Source: Pinibacter soli (GTDB taxonomy: Bacteria > Bacteroidota > Bacteroidia > Chitinophagales > Chitinophagaceae). Taken from it: a DNA stretch of 64,000 nt. The stretch is from positions 1,688,063-1,752,062 of the forward strand of contig NZ_JASBRG010000007.1 in NCBI RefSeq assembly GCF_029961145.1, read 5' to 3'. The position numbers were made by a program, and so were the translations under genes. The first letter of the stretch is position 1; every line of letters starts with the position of its first letter. Below the pieces are notes generated by a model that was not told where the DNA came from, ran no database searches, and worked only from the letters and a program-made list of their open reading frames with translations. Below, in pieces: positions 60,065-64,000 of this stretch.

Positions 60065-62401
60065 ATGCAATTTAAAAAAAGCCTTCAGCTGTTAGTGGCA
60101 CTTATCCTGTCTGTGCTATCTATAGCTGCCAATGCTCAGGAAAAGTTTAGCATTAGCGGAACAGTAAAAGATTCCGCAACCGGCGAAGATATGATCGGAG
60201 TGTCCGTTTATATCAAAGAACTCAAAAGCGCCGGTATCGTCACCAATTCTTATGGATTTTATTCCCTCACTGTGCCCAAGGGCAAATACACACTCGTGGC
60301 GCAATCAGTGGGTTTCAATGTACAGACGATTTCTTTGGATGTCAACAAAGATATCCGGTTGAACATGCAATTGGGAAGAGCCAACAGCACTCTACAGGAA
60401 GTTGTCGTTAGCAGTCGTAAAAAAAATGAAGCTGTTTTGCGACCTGTTATGGGCGTTGAAAAAGTAAGCATGAAAGAGATTCAAAACATCCCTGTGATTT
60501 TTGGAGAAAAGGATGTGCTGAAAACCATCCAACTCTTGCCGGGTATTCAGTCTGCAGGCGATGGTAATTCAGGCTTCTATGTACGTGGAGGCAGCGCCGA
60601 CCAAAACCTTATTTTGCTGGATGAGGCTCCGGTGTACAATCCTTCTCACATGCTGGGATTCTTTTCTGTTTTTAACTCAGACGCTATTAAAGATGCGACT
60701 ATTTACAAGGGAACCGCACCTTCAGAATACGGTGGAAGATTGTCTTCTGTTGTCGATTTAAAAATGAATGAAGGAAACAACAAGCGGGCAAGTGTTAGCG
60801 GCGGTATTGGTCTTATTTCATCGAGATTGAGTGTTGAAGCGCCAATCGTTAAGGATAAAGGTTCTTTTATCATTTCTGCGCGACGCACTTATGCAGATGT
60901 TTTCCTTAAATTATCAAAAGATACTACGGCGAAAAATTCAACGCTTTACTTCTACGATATCAATGCGAAAGCAAACTATAAACTAGGCGATAAGGACCGT
61001 ATTTATTTGTCAGGATATTTCGGTCGTGATAACTTTAATTACAATAAACAGTTTGGCCTCGACTGGAGCAATTCAACTGCTACCCTTCGCTGGAACCACA
61101 TCTTCAACAGTAAATTGTTTTCTAACACTTCTCTTATTTTCAGCAACTATAATTATCATATCCTCCTCAACAATAATGGTGATGATGTAAAGATCACGTC
61201 TGCCATACAAGACTGGAACTTCAAGGAGGATTTGCAATGGTATGTCGGAACAAATCACAACGTAAAATTTGGTATCAACTCTATCGCACACACCTTTGTT
61301 CCGGGCGAAGTAACCGCAAATCCAAAGTCAGGTATCAATAACATGGAGTTGCAGAAAAAACATGGTTGGGAAAACGGCGCTTACATCAATGATACATGGA
61401 CATTCTCCGATCATTTAAACGTGAACTATGGCGTTCGTTTCAGTTCATTTTCATTATTGGGGCCGGGAACATTTTACACTTACAATGATGATAGCAGCAT
61501 AAAAGATTCTTCAGTGTACAGCAACACGGGTTTGGTAAAAACATACTTCTTTGCTGAGCCAAGAATATCATTAAGCTATGTTATAAATGATCAGCACTCC
61601 ATTAAAGGAGGTTATTCACGCAATACGCAAAACATGCACCTGTTGAGCACCTCGTCAACCTCGTCACCGTGGGATGTGTGGATACCAAGCAGCAACAATG
61701 TGAAGCCGGAAGTTGCGGATCTGTTCACTGTTGGCTATTTCAGGAACTTTAAAAACAACCAGTACGAATTCTCAACTGAGCTTTATTATAAATTAATGCA
61801 GAACCAGATCGACTATAAAAATGGGGCAGATATTTATGGTAATGAAAACGTAGAATCGCAGTTGTTATTTGGTAAAGGAAGAGCTTACGGTGCAGAATTT
61901 TTGATCAAGAAAAAATCAGGCAAATTAACAGGCTGGATTGGCTATACAATAGCGAAAAGTGAAAGACAATTTGCGGGCATTAACAAGGGTTCATGGTTTT
62001 CCGCCAGACAAGATCGTACGCACGACATTTCCGTTGTGGCGATGTATGAGTTAAGCAAAAAATGGACATTCTCAGCCGACTTCGTTTACTACACAGGTAA
62101 CGCAACTACTTTCCCAAGCGGCAAGTATCAGGTAGACAACCAGGTTGTGAACTATTACACTGAAAGAAATGGTTACCGTATGCCAGCCTATCACAGACTT
62201 GATCTTGGCGCAACTTACATTGTTAAGAAAACTGCCACAAAAGAATCAAGCTGGACATTCTCTCTGTATAATGCTTATGGTAGAGAAAACGCTTACACGA
62301 TCAACTTCAAAACAAACGAAGATGACCCAACCAAAACAGAAGCTGTTCAGGTTGCCTTGTTCAAATTCATTCCTTCTGTAACCTACAATTTCAAATTCTA
62401 A
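60065..62401 (+). CDS. TonB-dependent receptor
   Basis: A 778-residue outer-membrane receptor: signal peptide (1 to about 24, IAANAQ), a carboxypeptidase-D-like domain (about 28-105, SISGTVKDSATGEDMIGVSVYIKELKSAGIVTNSYGFYSLTVPKG), a TonB plug (about 115-240, ILPGIQSAGDGNSGFYVRGGSADQNLILLDEAPVYNPSHMLGFFSVFNSDAIKDATIYKGTAPSEYGGRLSSVVDLKMNEG) and a C-terminal barrel ending FIPSVTYNFKF. It is paired with a DUF4249 lipoprotein 91 bp downstream, a recurrent pair in Bacteroidota used for uptake of unknown ligands. No SusD is present. Confidence 0.93.
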   Translation: MQFKKSLQLLVALILSVLSIAANAQEKFSISGTVKDSATGEDMIGVSVYIKELKSAGIVTNSYGFYSLTVPKGKYTLVAQSVGFNVQTISLDVNKDIRLNMQLGRANSTLQEVVVSSRKKNEAVLRPVMGVEKVSMKEIQNIPVIFGEKDVLKTIQLLPGIQSAGDGNSGFYVRGGSADQNLILLDEAPVYNPSHMLGFFSVFNSDAIKDATIYKGTAPSEYGGRLSSVVDLKMNEGNNKRASVSGGIGLISSRLSVEAPIVKDKGSFIISARRTYADVFLKLSKDTTAKNSTLYFYDINAKANYKLGDKDRIYLSGYFGRDNFNYNKQFGLDWSNSTATLRWNHIFNSKLFSNTSLIFSNYNYHILLNNNGDDVKITSAIQDWNFKEDLQWYVGTNHNVKFGINSIAHTFVPGEVTANPKSGINNMELQKKHGWENGAYINDTWTFSDHLNVNYGVRFSSFSLLGPGTFYTYNDDSSIKDSSVYSNTGLVKTYFFAEPRISLSYVINDQHSIKGGYSRNTQNMHLLSTSSTSSPWDVWIPSSNNVKPEVADLFTVGYFRNFKNNQYEFSTELYYKLMQNQIDYKNGADIYGNENVESQLLFGKGRAYGAEFLIKKKSGKLTGWIGYTIAKSERQFAGINKGSWFSARQDRTHDISVVAMYELSKKWTFSADFVYYTGNATTFPSGKYQVDNQVVNYYTERNGYRMPAYHRLDLGATYIVKKTATKESSWTFSLYNAYGRENAYTINFKTNEDDPTKTEAVQVALFKFIPSVTYNFKF

Positions 62402-62492
62402 TGAAATGAGCATGACAACAATTTTGCCAACCAAAAGCGATGATTGTTTTCACGCGAATTCCATCTGACCAAAATAAAATAAGACAATACAG

Positions 62493-63302
62493 ATGAAACA
62501 TACTCAATCTATAATATCGATGTTACTAGTGTTGGCTGTAGTAGTTGGCACAACATCATGCGAAAAGGTAATCGACGTTAAAACAAATAACTCGGCACCT
62601 CAACTAGTAGTGGAAGGCAATATTTCCAATACTCCCGGTCCATATACGATCAAGCTTTCTACAAGCGTGGATTACGATCAAACAAATAGTTTTCCGGCAG
62701 TTCAAAACGCTGTTGTAAAAATTTCTGATAACAAAGGGAATAGCGAAACGCTTAAAGAAACAGCTCCAGGCTCTTATCAAACAGCAACATTGAAAGGTAC
62801 TGTGGGCAGCACATACAATCTGTACATAAAAACAACTGACAACAAAGAATACACAGCGAGTTCCACAATGCCGGCAGTTGTTCCTTTAGATGAAATTAAA
62901 ATACAACACTCTACCTTCAAATCCAGCGATGAAGACACGCTCGAAGCGGTTGTGTATTTCACTGATCCAAAAGGTTTGGGCAATAACTATTATTTTAAAC
63001 AATACATCAATGGCGTTTCGTCTAAAGCCATCAATATCACAAACGACAAATATTTTGACGGCAACTCAACAAACTTTACTCTTTTTAGGAAGGATAAGGA
63101 GTACATTAAAAAAGGAGATTCGGTGTCTGTAGAAATGAGAAGTGTTGACAAAGTAAACTATGAGTATTTCAATTCTCTTCAGACCATCGTTGATCGTCCA
63201 GACAATCCTGCACCAGCGAATCCAGTTAGCAGCATCACCGGAGGCGCGTTGGGATATTTTTCGGCGTACAGTGTATCGCAAAAATCGGTGATTGTAAAAT
63301 AA
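62493..63302 (+). CDS. DUF4249 family lipoprotein
   Basis: A 269-residue protein with a lipobox at VVGTTSCEKVIDV (Cys23), so a lipoprotein, probably at the outer membrane. The DUF4249 domain has the strand pattern VVEGNISNTPGPYTIKLSTSVDY, AVVKISDNKGNSETLKE, GSTYNLYIKTTDNKEYTASSTMPAVVPLDEI and, near the end, NPVSSITGGALGYFSAYSVS. DUF4249 proteins follow TonB receptors and may act as surface-exposed partners. It is the second gene of a two-gene operon. Confidence 0.9.
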   Translation: MKHTQSIISMLLVLAVVVGTTSCEKVIDVKTNNSAPQLVVEGNISNTPGPYTIKLSTSVDYDQTNSFPAVQNAVVKISDNKGNSETLKETAPGSYQTATLKGTVGSTYNLYIKTTDNKEYTASSTMPAVVPLDEIKIQHSTFKSSDEDTLEAVVYFTDPKGLGNNYYFKQYINGVSSKAINITNDKYFDGNSTNFTLFRKDKEYIKKGDSVSVEMRSVDKVNYEYFNSLQTIVDRPDNPAPANPVSSITGGALGYFSAYSVSQKSVIVK

Positions 63303-63322
63303 GCAATTGCCTTGCAATTGCA

Positions 63323-63466
63323 ATTTGAAAATTTGAGGATTTGAAAATGCTTTAGGTGTGTGATCTCAATTAGTTTCTTCGCTCTCAGATGCCAAGGGAA
63401 TAAATAAAAAGAGCAAAGCCTAGCTGAAAGAATTTTCAAATTTTCAAATCCTCAAATTTTCAAATT
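63323..63466. repeat. Perfect 27-bp heptad-type inverted repeat
   Basis: 63323-63349 and 63440-63466 are exact inverted copies (AATTTGAAAATTTGAGGATT followed by TGAAAAT). They lie between the convergent DUF4249 and aroQ genes with a 90-base interior. Confidence 0.85.
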
Positions 63467-63479
63467 AGTTCGGTTGTTC

Positions 63480-63896
63480 TTAAGCCAAGAAGAATCTCAC
63501 CGCCAGCTCGTACCCTTTCATTCCCAGTCCAGCAATCGTTCCTTTTGCTTTAGCAGAAACATGCGACAGTTTCCTGAAATCTTCACGAGCATGTACATTG
63601 CTAATGTGCACTTCAATCACCGGCGTTTTAATGGCCGCTATTGCATCCCCAATCGCTACAGAAGTGTGAGTATAGCCACCAGGGTTCATTATAATACCAT
63701 CGTAGTCAAAGCCCACTCGCTGCAGTTCATTGATCAACTCGCCTTCAACATTGCTTTGAAAATAGTGAAATGAAATGGCAGGAAACAGTTTCTGCAGATC
63801 TGCATAAAACGCTTCAAAAGTCTGGCTACCGTAAATACCAGGCTCTCTCGTTCCAAGAAGATTAAGGTTAGGTCCGTTGATAATAGCGAGCTTCAT
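63480..63896 (-). CDS. aroQ: Type II 3-dehydroquinate dehydratase
   Basis: A 138-residue AroQ that dehydrates 3-dehydroquinate in the shikimate pathway. NGPNLNLLGTREPGIYG (7-23) holds Arg17 and Tyr22; FFQSNVEGELIN-like FQSNVEGELINELQ, NPGGYTHTSVAIGDAI and VEVHISNVHAREDFR-like IEVHISNVHAREDFRKLS are present. I start at ATG 63896 (MKLAIINGPN); 18 codons upstream to 63950 are translated TTGAAAG repeat. Complete. Confidence 0.96.
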   Translation of the reverse strand: MKLAIINGPNLNLLGTREPGIYGSQTFEAFYADLQKLFPAISFHYFQSNVEGELINELQRVGFDYDGIIMNPGGYTHTSVAIGDAIAAIKTPVIEVHISNVHAREDFRKLSHVSAKAKGTIAGLGMKGYELAVRFFLA

Positions 63897-63898
63897 CA

Positions 63899-63937
63899 AT
63901 TGAAAGTTGAAAGTTGAAAGTTGAAAGTTGAAAGTTA
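63899..63937. repeat. TTGAAAG heptamer tandem repeat upstream of aroQ
   Basis: Five tandem copies of TTGAAAG (period 7, 63900-63934) followed by TTAATATT. This is the clearest uninterrupted form of the unit and has no partner arm within the window. Confidence 0.8.
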
Positions 63938-64000
63938 ATATTAAAATCAATATTCTCCGACTACTTGCCGCAACCTTTCGGCTAACATCAAAAAAAAAAA

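Noticed and set aside
1..64000. tRNA and rRNA genes
   Set aside because: I looked in the larger gaps for tRNA-like arms and CCA ends and saw none; a covariance scan would be needed to be certain.

Overview
The window looks like a piece of chromosome from a Bacteroidota bacterium, most likely family Chitinophagaceae. The reasons are the gene order rpmB-rpmG-DUF4295-ftsY, TonB-dependent receptors with an N-terminal carboxypeptidase-D-like domain (one followed by a DUF4249 lipoprotein), a type IX secretion C-terminal signal, Bacteroidota-type promoter elements (TAnnTTTG), and few Shine-Dalgarno sequences. The genus assignment is inference. I saw no tRNA, rRNA, CRISPR array, prophage or intact insertion sequence.

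Layout. 0-7.3 kb: an NAD(P)-binding protein, then ftsY, DUF4295, rpmG and rpmB on the minus strand; then ppk1-ppx (polyphosphate) and panB (pantothenate). 7.4-21.4 kb: cell-envelope and protease genes (outer-membrane barrel, lipoprotein, ALDH7-type dehydrogenase, S8 protease, YajQ, a beta-barrel receptor, HtrA), a bacterial SET-domain protein, an uncharacterised cysteine-rich two-gene operon and a T9SS cargo protein. 21.5-28.3 kb: RDD protein divergent from a SpoIIM-DUF4129-DUF4350-MoxR-DUF58 operon. 28.6-39.9 kb: ctlX, a sugar-reductase-like gene, pfkA, pyk, a DUF4954 beta-helix protein next to glmS, and a 3-hydroxyacyl-CoA dehydrogenase. 40.3-47.1 kb: a very large low-complexity secreted protein, an FAD dehydrogenase and a probable replication origin with a DnaA-box cluster upstream of dnaA. 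47.3-52.2 kb: patatin, FMN reductase, small proteins, a decayed gene and ald. 52.6-58.1 kb: a uronate-catabolic locus (FadR/GntR regulator divergent from kdgF, a PL17-like lyase, kduI and kduD) with two near-identical palindromic operators. 58.2-64 kb: envelope genes, a TonB receptor with DUF4249 and aroQ.

The most unusual property is between the genes. More than twenty intergenic regions carry inverted repeats whose arms are built from short degenerate tandem units of about 7-8 bases. The unit sequence differs from locus to locus (TTGAAAG-like, GTCAAAA-like, ACTCATA-like, AATTAAG-like, ATGTATG-like, ACACGGATG-like and others), but the architecture is the same. Some arms match over 23-39 bp; one pair encloses a 64-codon antitoxin-like gene, several sit between convergent genes like terminators, and some interrupt operons. 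I list these locus by locus. A second candidate novelty is a structured, terminator-bounded non-coding RNA region at about 34.14-34.32 kb.
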